Shown here piece by piece: positions 23,795 through 32,619 of a stretch of 64,000 nucleotides of DNA. The stretch lies in assembly GCA_016213105.1 (NCBI GenBank), contig JACRBN010000026.1, forward strand, positions 496,001-560,000, given 5' to 3'. This stretch comes from Chloroflexota bacterium. Its GTDB lineage: Bacteria > Chloroflexota > Anaerolineae > Anaerolineales > Villigracilaceae. Below the pieces are notes generated by a model. The model saw nothing but the letters and a program-made list of their open reading frames with translations, was not told where the DNA came from and did not search any database. The first letter of the stretch is position 1. Every line of letters begins with the position of its first letter. Position numbers and translations under genes: made by a program.

Positions 23795-25051
23795 TTAACC
23801 GCGGGATTGAAGTGCGTGCTTTTCAGCAGGGCGGATGCGATAGAGCCAGCGGATGATGTCCGGGGCGGCCACGAAAACGATGACCAGGCCCTGGATGATG
23901 GAGATGATGTCCACCGGGATGCCCGCCAGAGATTGCATGCGGGTGGCTCCGCCGCGCAGCACGCCGAACAACAGCGCGGAAAGCACCACGCCGAGCGGAT
24001 GGCTCTTGCCGAGCAATGCAATGGCGATGGCGTCGAAGCCGTAGCCGGCCGAGAAGCCCTGTCCCACCCAGTGATCCACGCCGAGCACCTGGGAGGCGCC
24101 CGAGAGGCCCGCCAGGCCGCCAGAGATGACCATGGCCAGCACGAAGTTGCGGACGATGTTCACGCCGGCATATTTGGCGGCGTCCGGGTTGGCGCCCACG
24201 GTGCGGATCTCGAAACCGATGGTGGTCTTGAACAACAGCCAGTAGATCAGCCAGGCCACCAGCAGCGCCAGGATGAAGCCCCAGTTCAGGCGCAGCGGAT
24301 CGGGGAAGAAGTGCGGCAACTCGGCGGCTTCCGCGATATTGCGGGTCACCGGGCGGAAGCCGGGGGATTTCATCGGACCGTTCAGCAGCCAATCGCTCAG
24401 GCGGAAGCCGATCCAGTTCATCATGATCGTGTTGACCACTTCGTGCGCGCCGAATTTGGCTTTCAGGTAGCCAGGCACCGCGCCCCAGAGTGCGCCAGCT
24501 GCAATGCCGCCCAGCAGCGCCAGGGGCAGGTGGATGATGGCCGGCAGGCTGCTGAAGCTGTAGCCCACGAAGACTGAGCCGAGCGCGCCCATGAAGAACT
24601 GACCCTCGGCGCCGATGTTGAACAGGCCGCAGCGGAAACCGACTGCCACTGCCAGGCCGGCGAAAATGTAGGGGGTGGCCGTTACCAGGCTTTCCGTGAT
24701 GGGGTAGATGGCCTTCATGAATGCGGCGCTGTCGCCGGTGCTGAAGTAGGTCTGGATACCCGCGAAGATTTCCGCGGGACTGCCCAGTGAGCCGCCGAAC
24801 AGCGCGCCGTAGGCGACTGCAATCGAGGTCCAGGTGGCGGCAAGGGCCGCGCCCGGCGCCTGGAAGAAATTCTGCCAGGCGGCGATGACGGTTGCGTCGG
24901 TGGCGGCGATCACGATGGCGCCGATCACGAGGCCGGTGAAGATAGCCAGCAGCGGCAGCAGGGTCGAATAACTGCCCTCGAAGATATGCCGCAGGTCGAA
25001 TTTCTTGTCCTGTTTCCCGGACGGGGTGTCTTTTACAGTTTTGTCAGTCAA
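23795..25051 (-). CDS. BMP-type nucleoside ABC transporter, permease 1
   Basis: The 418-residue permease (NupP/YufP type) has a long cytoplasmic N-terminus (TPSGKQDKKFDLRHIFEG) and multiple helices. Conserved segments are ATPYIFAGLAVAVGFRCGLFNIGAEGQFFMG, LALLGGIAAGALWGAVPGYLKAKFGAHEVVNTIMMNWIG and, near the end, GYGFDAIAIALLGKSHPLGV. FNIGAEGQ is the coupling-region signature. It lies 12 bp after the ATPase gene and ends before the second permease, completing a standard ATPase-permease-permease operon. Confidence 0.9.
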   Translation of the reverse strand: MTDKTVKDTPSGKQDKKFDLRHIFEGSYSTLLPLLAIFTGLVIGAIVIAATDATVIAAWQNFFQAPGAALAATWTSIAVAYGALFGGSLGSPAEIFAGIQTYFSTGDSAAFMKAIYPITESLVTATPYIFAGLAVAVGFRCGLFNIGAEGQFFMGALGSVFVGYSFSSLPAIIHLPLALLGGIAAGALWGAVPGYLKAKFGAHEVVNTIMMNWIGFRLSDWLLNGPMKSPGFRPVTRNIAEAAELPHFFPDPLRLNWGFILALLVAWLIYWLLFKTTIGFEIRTVGANPDAAKYAGVNIVRNFVLAMVISGGLAGLSGASQVLGVDHWVGQGFSAGYGFDAIAIALLGKSHPLGVVLSALLFGVLRGGATRMQSLAGIPVDIISIIQGLVIVFVAAPDIIRWLYRIRPAEKHALQSRG

Positions 25052-25063
25052 GGCTCAATCCTC

Positions 25064-26626
25064 CTAAAAGACTTTCTCGACCGGGCCGGCGGATTTCTTC
25101 TTCGCCGATTCGGGAATGTCTTCCGGTTTGACGCCAGCCATCAACAGGCCCAGGTGTTCCTTGGTGGCTCCGGCGGGCAGAATGTCCACGATCCTTCCGC
25201 GATACATCACGGCGATGCGGTCCGAAAGCGCGATGATCTCATCCAACTCGGAGGAAACCACCAGCACGGCGGTGCCCTCGTCGCGCTTTTCGATGATGCG
25301 GCCGTGGATGTATTCGATGGAACCCACATCCAGGCCGCGGGTGGGCTGGGAGGCGATCAACAATTTGATCGGGCGGGAGAACTCGCGCGCCACGATTACC
25401 TTCTGCTGATTGCCGCCCGAGAGGGTGGAGGCCGCAACGAACACGCTTGGAGTGCGAACGTCGAATTGCTTTACCAGTTCGACCCCATTCTGGATAATGA
25501 TCTTTTCCTGCATGTTCACGCCCTTGGCAAAGGGCGGCTGGTAGTAGGTGCATAGCACCATATTATCCAGCAGCGGGAAGGAGAGCACCAGTCCGTGCTT
25601 CTGACGGTCTTCGGGCACGTGCGCCACGCCCTGTTCGATGATCTGGCGCGGTGTGGATTTGTGAATATCCTTGCCCGAAAGGAGGATCGAGCCGCTGGCG
25701 CTGCGCAGCAGGCCGGTCAGGGCGTAGACCAGCTCGGTCTGACCGTTGCCTTGCACGCCCGCGACGCCCATCACTTCCCCGCTATGCACGGTGAAGCTCA
25801 GGCCGTTGATGGCCGGGTTGTCACGCTCGTCGCGGACGAACAAATCCTTGACTTCCAGGACCGCTTCCTTGGGTTGGGCGATCTGCTTGTCCACCACCAG
25901 GTTGACTTCGCGGCCCACCATCATCTCGGCCAGCTTCCGTTCGTCCACCTGGCCGGGGATGGCGCTGCCCACCACCCTGCCGAGGCGCAACACAGTGATG
26001 CGGTCGGCGACCTCCAGGACTTCCTTGAGCTTGTGAGTGATGAAGATCAGGGATTTCCCCGAGGCGATCAATGAGCGGATGATCTTGATCAACCCCTCAA
26101 CTTCCTGCGGGGTCAGTACTGCCGTCGGCTCATCGAAGATCAGGATGTCGGCCTGGCGGTAGAGCACCTTGATGATCTCCACGCGCTGCTGAATGCCGAC
26201 CGGCAGATCCTTGATGTAGGCCTCGGGGTCGACCTCCAGGCCATACTGGTCGGAGATCTCGCGGATGCGCTTCGAAACCTTTTCACGGTCGAGGAACACA
26301 CCGTTCCTGGTGGTTTCATTGCCGAGCATAACGTTCTCGGTCACGGTCATGACGGGCACCAGCATAAAGTGCTGATGCACCATGCCGATGCCGCGGGCGA
26401 TGGCGTCGCTTGGGCCTTCGATATCCACCTTCTGATCGTTGATCAGAATCTCACCTTCGTTGGGCCGGTACAGGCCGTACAAGATGTTCATCAGGGTGGT
26501 TTTGCCGGCGCCATTTTCTCCCAGCAGGGCATGGATTTCACCTTTTTCCAGCGTCAGGTTGATATCCTGATTGGCCAGAACTCCGGGGAAGGATTTGGTG
26601 ATACCACGCAATTCCAATACGGGCAT
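25064..26626 (-). CDS. BMP-type nucleoside ABC transporter, dual ATPase
   Basis: This 520-residue protein carries two ABC domains. The first has Walker A GENGAGKTT (about residues 37-45), signature LPVGIQQRVEI and Walker B ILIFDEPTAVL. The second has a degenerate P-loop (GVAGVQGNGQTELV, about 288) and signature TLSGGNQQKVIVAREF. This asymmetry is usual in NupO/YufO and sugar-importer ATPases. It energises uptake of nucleosides delivered by the BMP lipoprotein (26782-27870). AGGAGAAG precedes ATG 26626. The terminator upstream at 26729-26765 probably lowers its expression relative to the binding protein. Confidence 0.93.
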   Translation of the reverse strand: MPVLELRGITKSFPGVLANQDINLTLEKGEIHALLGENGAGKTTLMNILYGLYRPNEGEILINDQKVDIEGPSDAIARGIGMVHQHFMLVPVMTVTENVMLGNETTRNGVFLDREKVSKRIREISDQYGLEVDPEAYIKDLPVGIQQRVEIIKVLYRQADILIFDEPTAVLTPQEVEGLIKIIRSLIASGKSLIFITHKLKEVLEVADRITVLRLGRVVGSAIPGQVDERKLAEMMVGREVNLVVDKQIAQPKEAVLEVKDLFVRDERDNPAINGLSFTVHSGEVMGVAGVQGNGQTELVYALTGLLRSASGSILLSGKDIHKSTPRQIIEQGVAHVPEDRQKHGLVLSFPLLDNMVLCTYYQPPFAKGVNMQEKIIIQNGVELVKQFDVRTPSVFVAASTLSGGNQQKVIVAREFSRPIKLLIASQPTRGLDVGSIEYIHGRIIEKRDEGTAVLVVSSELDEIIALSDRIAVMYRGRIVDILPAGATKEHLGLLMAGVKPEDIPESAKKKSAGPVEKVF

Positions 26627-26728
26627 GATGCTTCTCCTGGCTGATTTAATTATGATTGCAAGCCGCCGCAGATGGCGAAAATTCTCTCACCAGCTCCGGC
26701 GGCACTCGCAATTACGCAGGTTTTTCAA

Positions 26729-26765
26729 ACAAAAAGGCCGGGGGAATTTCCCCCGGCCTTTTTTA
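26729..26765 (-). terminator. Terminator between binding protein and ATPase genes
   Basis: On the minus strand AAAAAGGCCGGGGG-AAATT-CCCCCGGCCTTTTT forms a perfect GC-rich hairpin with a U tail. It lies 17 bp after the BMP gene stop. Partial read-through would give more binding protein than transporter. Confidence 0.9.
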
Positions 26766-26781
26766 TCGGGCAGGAGCGATC

Positions 26782-27870
26782 TTACTTGACTTTCACAGCG
26801 CCGCTGCTGATGTCGGCAGTGAGCTTTTCGAGCTCGGCCAGCAGTTCGGGCGAAGCGCCATTGACAGCCGCGATACCGACGCCGCCATTGGCAAGGGTGC
26901 CGATATACAGGCCGCCCTTGAAGGTGCCGTCAACGATCATCTTGATCGCATCGTACACGGCCACATTCGTGTTCTTCAGCACGGAGGTCAGGACGATGTC
27001 CTTGTACTCGGCAGCGGAGACGGTCCAGTCATTGTCGACGCCAATGACCATGCAGGAGCCGCTTTCCTTGCAGTAGGCAGCGGAGCCGAGGCCAACGGGG
27101 CCGGCCACGGGCATAACGATGTCAGCGCCTTCCTGAACGAAGGATTCGGCGAACGCACGGCCATCATCGGTGGATTCGAAGTTGCCGGTGTAGGTGAAGG
27201 GCAGAACCTCGACGGCGGTGCCGTGGACGGTGTTGTAGTGCTTCACACCCGCTTCGAAGCCGGTCATGAAGATGGTGACGGGCGGGATTTCGAGACCACC
27301 GAAGGTGGCGACCTTGCCGGTCTTGGTCATGGCAGCGGCGGCGTAGCCAGCCAGGAAGCCGGCTTCGTCGGTCTGGAAGGTCAGGCCGAGGACGTTGGAC
27401 AGTTCGGATGCGGAACCGCAAGTCTGGCCCTCAACGGCGGTGTCGCCGAAGCAGTCAGGATACGAGTAGTCCACGATGGCGAACTTGGTGTCGGGGTTGG
27501 CCTTGGCGGCGGTGGCGGTGTCGACGCCGAGCAGGAAGCCGACGGTCACGATCAGGTCGGTGTCCTCATCCAGGAACTGCTGGATGTTCTTGGCGTAGTC
27601 GGACTGCTGCTGGGATTCCAGGTACTTGCCAGTGATGCCGAAATCGGCAGCGGCCTTCTCGACACCGGCGTAGGCGGTCGCATTGAAGGACTTGTCATCG
27701 ATACCACCCAGGTCGGTCACCTGACCAACCTTGATGGCGACGGGAGCGGCGGTCGGCTCAACGGGGGCGGCAGTCGGCTCGGCGGGGGCGGCGGTCGGCT
27801 TCGCGCCGCAGGCGGTCAAGATCATCGTGGCGACGAGCAGGACAGCCAATACAGTGTACAGCTTCTTCAT
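26782..27870 (-). CDS. BMP family nucleoside-binding lipoprotein
   Basis: The 362-residue protein has lipobox ILTAC (C21), a TAAPAEP-type triplicated linker (about 26-46) and the BMP/PnrA-like binding fold. The fold shows VGQVTDLGGIDDKSFNATAYAG, YAKNIQQFLDEDTDLIVTVG, EAGFLAGYAAAAMTKTGKVA and VIGVDNDW. DDKSFN is the usual nucleoside-contact region. It delivers purine nucleosides to the ABC importer encoded downstream. AGGAGA precedes ATG 27870; a long leader with a strong promoter (27977-28005) is upstream. Confidence 0.92.
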   Translation of the reverse strand: MKKLYTVLAVLLVATMILTACGAKPTAAPAEPTAAPVEPTAAPVAIKVGQVTDLGGIDDKSFNATAYAGVEKAAADFGITGKYLESQQQSDYAKNIQQFLDEDTDLIVTVGFLLGVDTATAAKANPDTKFAIVDYSYPDCFGDTAVEGQTCGSASELSNVLGLTFQTDEAGFLAGYAAAAMTKTGKVATFGGLEIPPVTIFMTGFEAGVKHYNTVHGTAVEVLPFTYTGNFESTDDGRAFAESFVQEGADIVMPVAGPVGLGSAAYCKESGSCMVIGVDNDWTVSAAEYKDIVLTSVLKNTNVAVYDAIKMIVDGTFKGGLYIGTLANGGVGIAAVNGASPELLAELEKLTADISSGAVKVK

Positions 27871-27899
27871 GTGATTCTTCTCCTGATGGAATGGATGAT

Positions 27900-27966
27900 T
27901 CGGAAGGGCTTTTTTCAGCGTTCGGGCAACACACGTCCTTCTGCCTCCAAAATGTGACCCTTCCCT
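27900..27966 (-). promoter_or_regulatory. Structured 5' leader of the BMP gene, possible riboswitch
   Basis: In the transcript GGGAAGGG (27958-27965) pairs with CCCTTCC (27902-27908), enclosing about 48 nt with a second possible stem, GGCA/TGCC. It lies between the promoter and the start codon. I could not match it to a known riboswitch class, including purine, ZTP, guanidine and fluoride types. Confidence 0.35.
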
Positions 27967-27976
27967 CGTGCAATTA

Positions 27977-28005
27977 AGTATAAAGCCTCTCGGTACATTG
28001 TGCAA
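27977..28005 (-). promoter_or_regulatory. Sigma70-type promoter of the BMP/ABC operon
   Basis: On the minus strand TTGCAC, exactly 17 bp, then TATACT. It would start a transcript with a ~100-nt leader before ATG 27870. Confidence 0.7.
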
Positions 28006-28065
28006 GACTGAACAACCAGACAACTTGCAAAACTTCCCACAGTTTTTGAGCGGATGAGAAATCCA

Positions 28066-29094
28066 CTACTCTTCCTCCGGCTTTTCGGATGGCACCCCGC
28101 TCGATACCGTCCCATTTTTGAGCGCCTGCTGCAACTCCACCAGGGTATCTTGCAGCGCCAGGGGAATAAAGCGACCGGCCTCGTGGTAGGGCGAGAGGCG
28201 CATTTCCCCCATCACCAGGCTGGGAGGCTGCGCCAGCGGAATGAGTCCCAGAAGCTGGATCAGGATCGGGCCCGCATCAGGCGTGACCGAGGCGAGGATG
28301 CGCGCGCCCGCGTCGCGGCGCACTTGGAACTGATCCTGCTCCGAGCCGATGGCCCACGCCCCGGCCTGGGAGGCGGCCAGCAGCGCGCCCTGGCCGGTCC
28401 CGCCGCCGACGCCGAAGATGATGTCGGCCCCGTCCTCGATCATGTCCAGGGCGGTCGCGCGCCCCCAGGCCTCATCGCGGAAGAGGTCTTCGCGGTGACC
28501 GTCCTCGCGGTAGGTGATGTAGACGATCACGCCCAAGTCGGCGTACTCGACCCCGGCGCGGAAGCCCGCGCAGGACTGCCAGTTGGAGGGGATGCCCGAG
28601 GTCTCACAGGCCGCGCCGACCAGGCCGGTGTCGGTCATGTTGGCGGCCAGCACGCCAGCCAGGAATCCGCCCTGGTCTTCGGGGAAGTTCACGGCCAGGA
28701 AGTTTTGGCGGGAGGGGTCGGCGGGCTGGTCAAGGCCGATGAAAACGGAATCAGGATACAGATCCGCGGCCTGGAGGGTTTCATCCTCCAAACTTACGCC
28801 GCTGGAGACGATCACGTCATAGCCCGTTTCGGCGAAAGTCCCTAGATTCTTGGCGTAATCGCGCGCATCCACCGATTCGATGAAGTCGGCCTTTTGAATG
28901 ACGCCGTCGGCCAGGGCCTTTTGAATGCCCTCCCAGGCCGACTGGGTCAAGCCATAATCCTGCAGGCCGCCGGTGTCGGTGACCAGTCCCACGCAGTAAA
29001 TATCCGACCGCGCACAATCCATTTCGGGTGGAGTGCATGCGGTCAGAAGAATGGAAATGAAGAGCAGGATGAAAAAACGCAGACTGCGGTTCAT
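28066..29094 (-). CDS. Second BMP family lipoprotein
   Basis: The 342-residue lipoprotein (lipobox LLTAC, C20) has no Thr/Pro linker. It keeps the BMP fold in divergent form: VGLVTDTGGLQDYGLTQSAWEG, YAKNLGTFAETGYDVIVSSG, EDQGGFLAGVLAANMTDTGLV and AWAIGSEQDQF. The DDKSFN motif of the true nucleoside binder is changed to LQDYGLT, so the ligand may differ. It overlaps the MFS gene upstream by ATGA rather than accompanying ABC permeases. It might serve the neighbouring importer or act as a sensor. Confidence 0.85.
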   Translation of the reverse strand: MNRSLRFFILLFISILLTACTPPEMDCARSDIYCVGLVTDTGGLQDYGLTQSAWEGIQKALADGVIQKADFIESVDARDYAKNLGTFAETGYDVIVSSGVSLEDETLQAADLYPDSVFIGLDQPADPSRQNFLAVNFPEDQGGFLAGVLAANMTDTGLVGAACETSGIPSNWQSCAGFRAGVEYADLGVIVYITYREDGHREDLFRDEAWGRATALDMIEDGADIIFGVGGGTGQGALLAASQAGAWAIGSEQDQFQVRRDAGARILASVTPDAGPILIQLLGLIPLAQPPSLVMGEMRLSPYHEAGRFIPLALQDTLVELQQALKNGTVSSGVPSEKPEEE

Positions 29095-30338
29095 GCGGTC
29101 GGTTGGGCTTCTCCTTTTTTGACACCCAGCATCAGCCAGAGCGCGACGATGAGGAACAGCGGGCTGGTGAACATGATGGTGTTGTACCTTTCGCCGGTAA
29201 GGGTGACGAGCAGGCCGTTGAGGTTGGGACCGACGATGGCCGAGAACGTGGAGAAGAGATAGTACAACCCGGTGAAGGTGCCGACCCGCGCCAGGCTGGT
29301 CAGATCCACCACCATGGGCAGGGAGTTGATGTTGATTAGCGCCCAGGCAATACCGGCCGGCATGAGCAGCAGGCTGATAACGTGCACGTTGCCGAGCAGG
29401 GGCAGTTTGGCAACCGGCGCAGCCAGCGTGGCGGCCGGCAGGATGAACAGGCCGAAGATCAACGCGGCCATGCCGATGATGCCGGCTGAGATGGTGATGC
29501 GCCGTCCCAGGCGGCTGCCGATGATGCCGGCCGGCAGCGCAAAGAGGACAAAGAACAAACCAAGATGCCCGGTCAGGCGGCCAGCGTCGCCATCTGTCAT
29601 GCCGACGTATTTTGTGGCGTACAGCGTGAGGAAGGCCTCGATGCCGGTGTAGGCCAGGAACCAGAAGAAGATGGCAAACAGGATGCGCAGTCCGCTTTTG
29701 TCTTCGTCGTCGATCAATTCGCGCAGGCTGGCGAACATGTTGGGCTGCTTCTCGCCCTCTTCATATTGTTTGGGTTCCTTGATGAAGAAGAACACCAGCA
29801 GGGCCGCCACGATGGTCAGGGCGGAACCCATCCAGAACGGGAAGTTGACGTTGATCTCGTACAGCGTGCTTCCGACCAGCGAGGCGATGATCGTGCCCAC
29901 GCCGCCCATCAGGTTGATGATGCCATTGGCCTGTGAGCGGAATTGCGAGGGGGTGATGTCGGGCATCAGCGCCACGACCGGCGTGCGCCAGAAGGCCATG
30001 CTGAGCAGAAGCGTGCTGGTGCAGGCCACGAACAGCGGCAGAACCGACGCCAGGGGGATCAGGCCGAAGACCAGCGCGCCGATGGGAGCGCCGATCAGGA
30101 TGAACGGCATACGGCGTCCGATGGGCGTGCGCAGACGGTCGGACCAGGCGCCGACGGGAGGCTGGATGAAGATCGCGGCGATGTTGTCGAGGGTCATGAA
30201 AAAGCCGATCAGGATCGGCGAGAGGCCGAACTTGTTGGCGAGAAAGAGCGGCACGAAGGCGTTGTACACCGTCCAGATCACGCTGACGCCGAAGAAACCG
30301 AACCCGAGCAGGAAGATCTTGCCGTAATTGAATTTCAT
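29091..30338 (-). CDS. MFS transporter (SLC45/GPH-like)
   Basis: The 415-residue carrier has twelve helices. The first half shows VYNAFVPLFLANKFGLSPILIGFFMTLDNIAAIFIQPPVGAWSDR and RTPIGRRMPFILIGAPIG, a signature close to sugar/cation symporters of the SLC45 and glycoside-pentoside-hexuronide kind. A middle charged loop (EPKQYEEGEKQPNMF) follows. The substrate may be a sugar or glycoside. GGAGGAAAA precedes ATG 30338; a longer frame from 30464 lies in repeat sequence and is discarded. It is coupled by ATGA to the BMP-like lipoprotein downstream. Confidence 0.85.
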   Translation of the reverse strand: MKFNYGKIFLLGFGFFGVSVIWTVYNAFVPLFLANKFGLSPILIGFFMTLDNIAAIFIQPPVGAWSDRLRTPIGRRMPFILIGAPIGALVFGLIPLASVLPLFVACTSTLLLSMAFWRTPVVALMPDITPSQFRSQANGIINLMGGVGTIIASLVGSTLYEINVNFPFWMGSALTIVAALLVFFFIKEPKQYEEGEKQPNMFASLRELIDDEDKSGLRILFAIFFWFLAYTGIEAFLTLYATKYVGMTDGDAGRLTGHLGLFFVLFALPAGIIGSRLGRRITISAGIIGMAALIFGLFILPAATLAAPVAKLPLLGNVHVISLLLMPAGIAWALININSLPMVVDLTSLARVGTFTGLYYLFSTFSAIVGPNLNGLLVTLTGERYNTIMFTSPLFLIVALWLMLGVKKGEAQPTA

Positions 30339-30355
30339 TTTTCCTCCAGTTGAAT

Positions 30356-30474
30356 GTTTGCAGGTCGGAAGGTTACAGGTTTGCATGTTTACAGGTTGAA
30401 AGTCACAAGTCAAAAGTCGAAGGTCACAAGTCGTTGTTGACTTTCTACCTTTGACTTTCGACAAACTTCCGTTC
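30356..30474 (-). repeat. AAGTCAAAAGTCGAAGG-type repeat cluster
   Basis: Alternating words such as GAAAGTCACAAGTCAAAAG, TCGAAGGTCACAAG and, inverted, TTGACTTTCTACCTTTGAC fill the trmD-MFS spacer. The left part has ACAGGTTTGCATGTTTACAG. The repeat runs into the 3' end of trmD and supplies its last codons. Confidence 0.7.
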
Positions 30475-31167
30475 TTTTTCCGTCAATTCCGCTTTTTCAA
30501 GCAGGTCGGGACGTTTGTTCAGCGTGCGCAGCAGGGACTGTTCGCGCCGCCACTGGTCGATTTTTGCGTGGTCGCCGGAGAGCAAAATTTCGGGCACCTG
30601 CCAGCCGCGGAATTCGGGCGGGCGCGTGTAATGCGGATATTCGAGCAGGCCGCTGGCGTGCGAATCGTCCACGGCGCCGGTCGGGTCGCCGAGCACGTCG
30701 GGCAGCAGGCGCGAGACCGCGTCCACGATCAACAGGGCGGGCAGCTCGCCGCCGGTCAGCACGTAATCTCCGACCGAGATCTCATCGGTGACCAGGTGTT
30801 CGCGGATGCGTTCGTCGATGCCCTCGTAGCGGCCGCAGATCAGGGCGATGTGGGCATGCTGGGAGAGTTCCCCGGCCACGCGCTGGTCGAAGACGCGTCC
30901 CTGCGGGGTGAGCATGATGACCGGACAAACGGGATCCGCCCCCAGGGTGGACTCGACCGCTTCGAAGACGGGACCCGGCTTCATCACCATCCCGCCGCCG
31001 CCGCCGTAGGGAGTGTCGTCGGTGGTGTGGTGGCGGTCATGGGCGTAGTCGCGGATGTTGTGCACGCGCACGTCGATCAGGCCCCGTTCGCGGGCGCGTT
31101 TCAGGATGCTGGTGTCGAGATAGGCGGGAAACACTTCCGGCAGAAGTGTGAAAATGTCAAATTGCAT
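30445..31167 (-). CDS. trmD: tRNA (guanine37-N1)-methyltransferase
   Basis: TrmD methylates G37 of tRNAs with SAM, preventing frameshifts. All hallmarks of the SPOUT knot are present in the 240 residues: [65 protein letters not shown] and [12 protein letters not shown]. The C-terminus ([10 protein letters not shown]) departs from the family and is encoded by the repeat at 30356-30474, so the natural end was probably trimmed. A -10 box 6 bp before ATG predicts a leaderless message. Confidence 0.95.
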   Translation of the reverse strand: MQFDIFTLLPEVFPAYLDTSILKRARERGLIDVRVHNIRDYAHDRHHTTDDTPYGGGGGMVMKPGPVFEAVESTLGADPVCPVIMLTPQGRVFDQRVAGELSQHAHIALICGRYEGIDERIREHLVTDEISVGDYVLTGGELPALLIVDAVSRLLPDVLGDPTGAVDDSHASGLLEYPHYTRPPEFRGWQVPEILLSGDHAKIDQWRREQSLLRTLNKRPDLLEKAELTEKERKFVESQR

Positions 31168-31173
31168 GCGTTG

Positions 31174-31179
31174 ATTCTA
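31174..31179 (-). promoter_or_regulatory. -10 box TAGAAT, leaderless promoter of trmD
   Basis: On the minus strand TAGAAT is followed by CAACGC and ATG 31167, the same six-base spacing seen at other genes here. No -35 is obvious. Confidence 0.5.
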
Positions 31180-31266
31180 GCATATATGCCTTTTTGAAGG
31201 CCAAAATTGGGTCTGTCCGTGCTGAAAAGGCCACGTAAGAGGCGGGTTAGAGTTCGCATAAGGTGC

Positions 31267-31296
31267 TTGACGCCCCTTTCTTGCGAATGGTAATAT
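31267..31296 (+). promoter_or_regulatory. Promoter of TPR gene 1, leaderless geometry
   Basis: TTGACG (31267-31272), an 18-bp spacer and TAATAT (31291-31296) form a good promoter. ATG 31303 begins six bases after the -10, so the message would start at the start codon. Confidence 0.6.
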
Positions 31297-31302
31297 GATT
31301 AC

Positions 31303-32610
31303 ATGTATTTAAAAGGCAGTAAATGGAGTATGACGCGCCGCCGCAGACGGCCGAATTTGTTTCTGATCATTTCGCTGAGTCTGCTGGTGCTGGGCGGCGC
31401 TTACGTGAATCGCTACGTGGTCATCAACGTTCAACCGTTGGGGGTGCCCACCTCCACCGCGACCCGCCCGCCCGAGTCGTATGTGACCGAGGCGCAGGAT
31501 CTGTTCAGGCAGGGCAAGCTCCTGCAGTCCGTTGCGGCGTACCAGCAGGCCGTGGCGGCGCGCCCGGACGACTCGTCTGTCTACGTGGAAATGGCGCGCG
31601 TGCAGGTTTGGGCTGGACAATATGCCGATGCGCAGGAGAGCGCGGAGAATGCGCTCCTCTTGAACAACAACAATGCCATGGCGCACGCCGTGCGCGCCTG
31701 GGCGCTGGATTTTCAGGGCAGCCACCTGGAGGCGCTGGCCGCCATCAAGACCGCGCTCGAACTCGACCCAAACAACGGGATTGTGCACGCCTATTACGCG
31801 GAAATCCTGATCGATGCCTACGTGGCAAGCGTCGGCCCGATCAACAGCCTGGAGCTGGCCATCGAGGAATCCAAGGTGGCGCTGGCGCTGGCTCCCAACA
31901 CCGTCGAGGCCTATCGCGCGCGCGGCTACGTGCTGGAGAATACCTCCAACTATGGGGATGCCATCACCTATTACCAGGAAGCCATCAAACTCAACGAGAA
32001 CATTGCCGACCTGCACCTGGCGGTGGGACGCAACTATCGCGTGCAGGGCATCAACGACCTGGCCATCCAGGAATTTTCGCTGGCCGATTCGCTCAACCCG
32101 AACGATCCCAATCCCGACTACTATATTTCCCGCACCTACGCCTCCATCGGCGAATTCGGCAAGGCGGCGCAATATGCCGAGACGGCCGTGCGCGATAATC
32201 CCAGCGACCCCACTCTGCGCGGCAACCTGGGCGTGATGTATTACAACAACGCTCTCTGGAAGGATGCCGCCGACCAGCTCAGCCTGGTGGTCAACGGCGG
32301 GGATGACCCGGACGGCGCCACCATCGAACGCATCGAACTGGTCCCCGGGGATGTGCGCCTGTCGGGCTATTACTATACCTTCGGCATGGCCCTGGCGAGA
32401 CTCAACCGCTGCGGCGAGGCGCTCAAGATCGCGCAGTTATTGCAGGACCGCGTTCCCACCGACGAGAACGCGATGATCAACGCAGTCAGAATGGTGGAAA
32501 TTTGCCGCGCCAACCTGGATGCCACACCGACCCTTTCCCTGCTGGAACCGGGAACGGAGGTCGCCGCGCCCACCGAGACGCCAACTCCCACCCCGACTCC
32601 CGTCCCCTAA
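31303..32610 (+). CDS. TPR-repeat membrane-anchored protein 1
   Basis: The 435-residue protein has a basic start (MTRRRRRPN), one membrane helix (about residues 18-38), then roughly eight TPR units (about 62-400; for example SYVTEAQDLFRQGKLLQSVAAYQQAVAARP and AITYYQEAIKLNENIADLHL). It ends in a Pro/Thr tail PTETPTPTPTPVP. TPR solenoids bind partner proteins, so it is an extracytoplasmic scaffold. The start is ATG 31303 if the message is leaderless; ATG 31330 is the alternative and begins at the basic segment. It is followed after 9 bp by a paralogue. Confidence 0.82.
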   Translation: MYLKGSKWSMTRRRRRPNLFLIISLSLLVLGGAYVNRYVVINVQPLGVPTSTATRPPESYVTEAQDLFRQGKLLQSVAAYQQAVAARPDDSSVYVEMARVQVWAGQYADAQESAENALLLNNNNAMAHAVRAWALDFQGSHLEALAAIKTALELDPNNGIVHAYYAEILIDAYVASVGPINSLELAIEESKVALALAPNTVEAYRARGYVLENTSNYGDAITYYQEAIKLNENIADLHLAVGRNYRVQGINDLAIQEFSLADSLNPNDPNPDYYISRTYASIGEFGKAAQYAETAVRDNPSDPTLRGNLGVMYYNNALWKDAADQLSLVVNGGDDPDGATIERIELVPGDVRLSGYYYTFGMALARLNRCGEALKIAQLLQDRVPTDENAMINAVRMVEICRANLDATPTLSLLEPGTEVAAPTETPTPTPTPVP

Positions 32611-32619
32611 CCTGCACCC

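Noticed and set aside
22901-24577. Long plus-strand open frame of 558 codons
   Set aside because: It lies antisense to two clear ABC permease genes, has low-complexity Q/G/D/R-rich protein and no ribosome site; a shadow of GC-rich codon use.
26656-27957. Plus-strand open frame of 433 codons, Gly-rich
   Set aside because: Antisense to the BMP lipoprotein gene; Gly/Asp composition mirrors the real gene's codons.
30339-30464. N-terminal extension of the MFS carrier
   Set aside because: The extension is encoded by AAGTCAAAAGTC repeats and lacks MFS character; GGAGGAAAA sits before ATG 30338.
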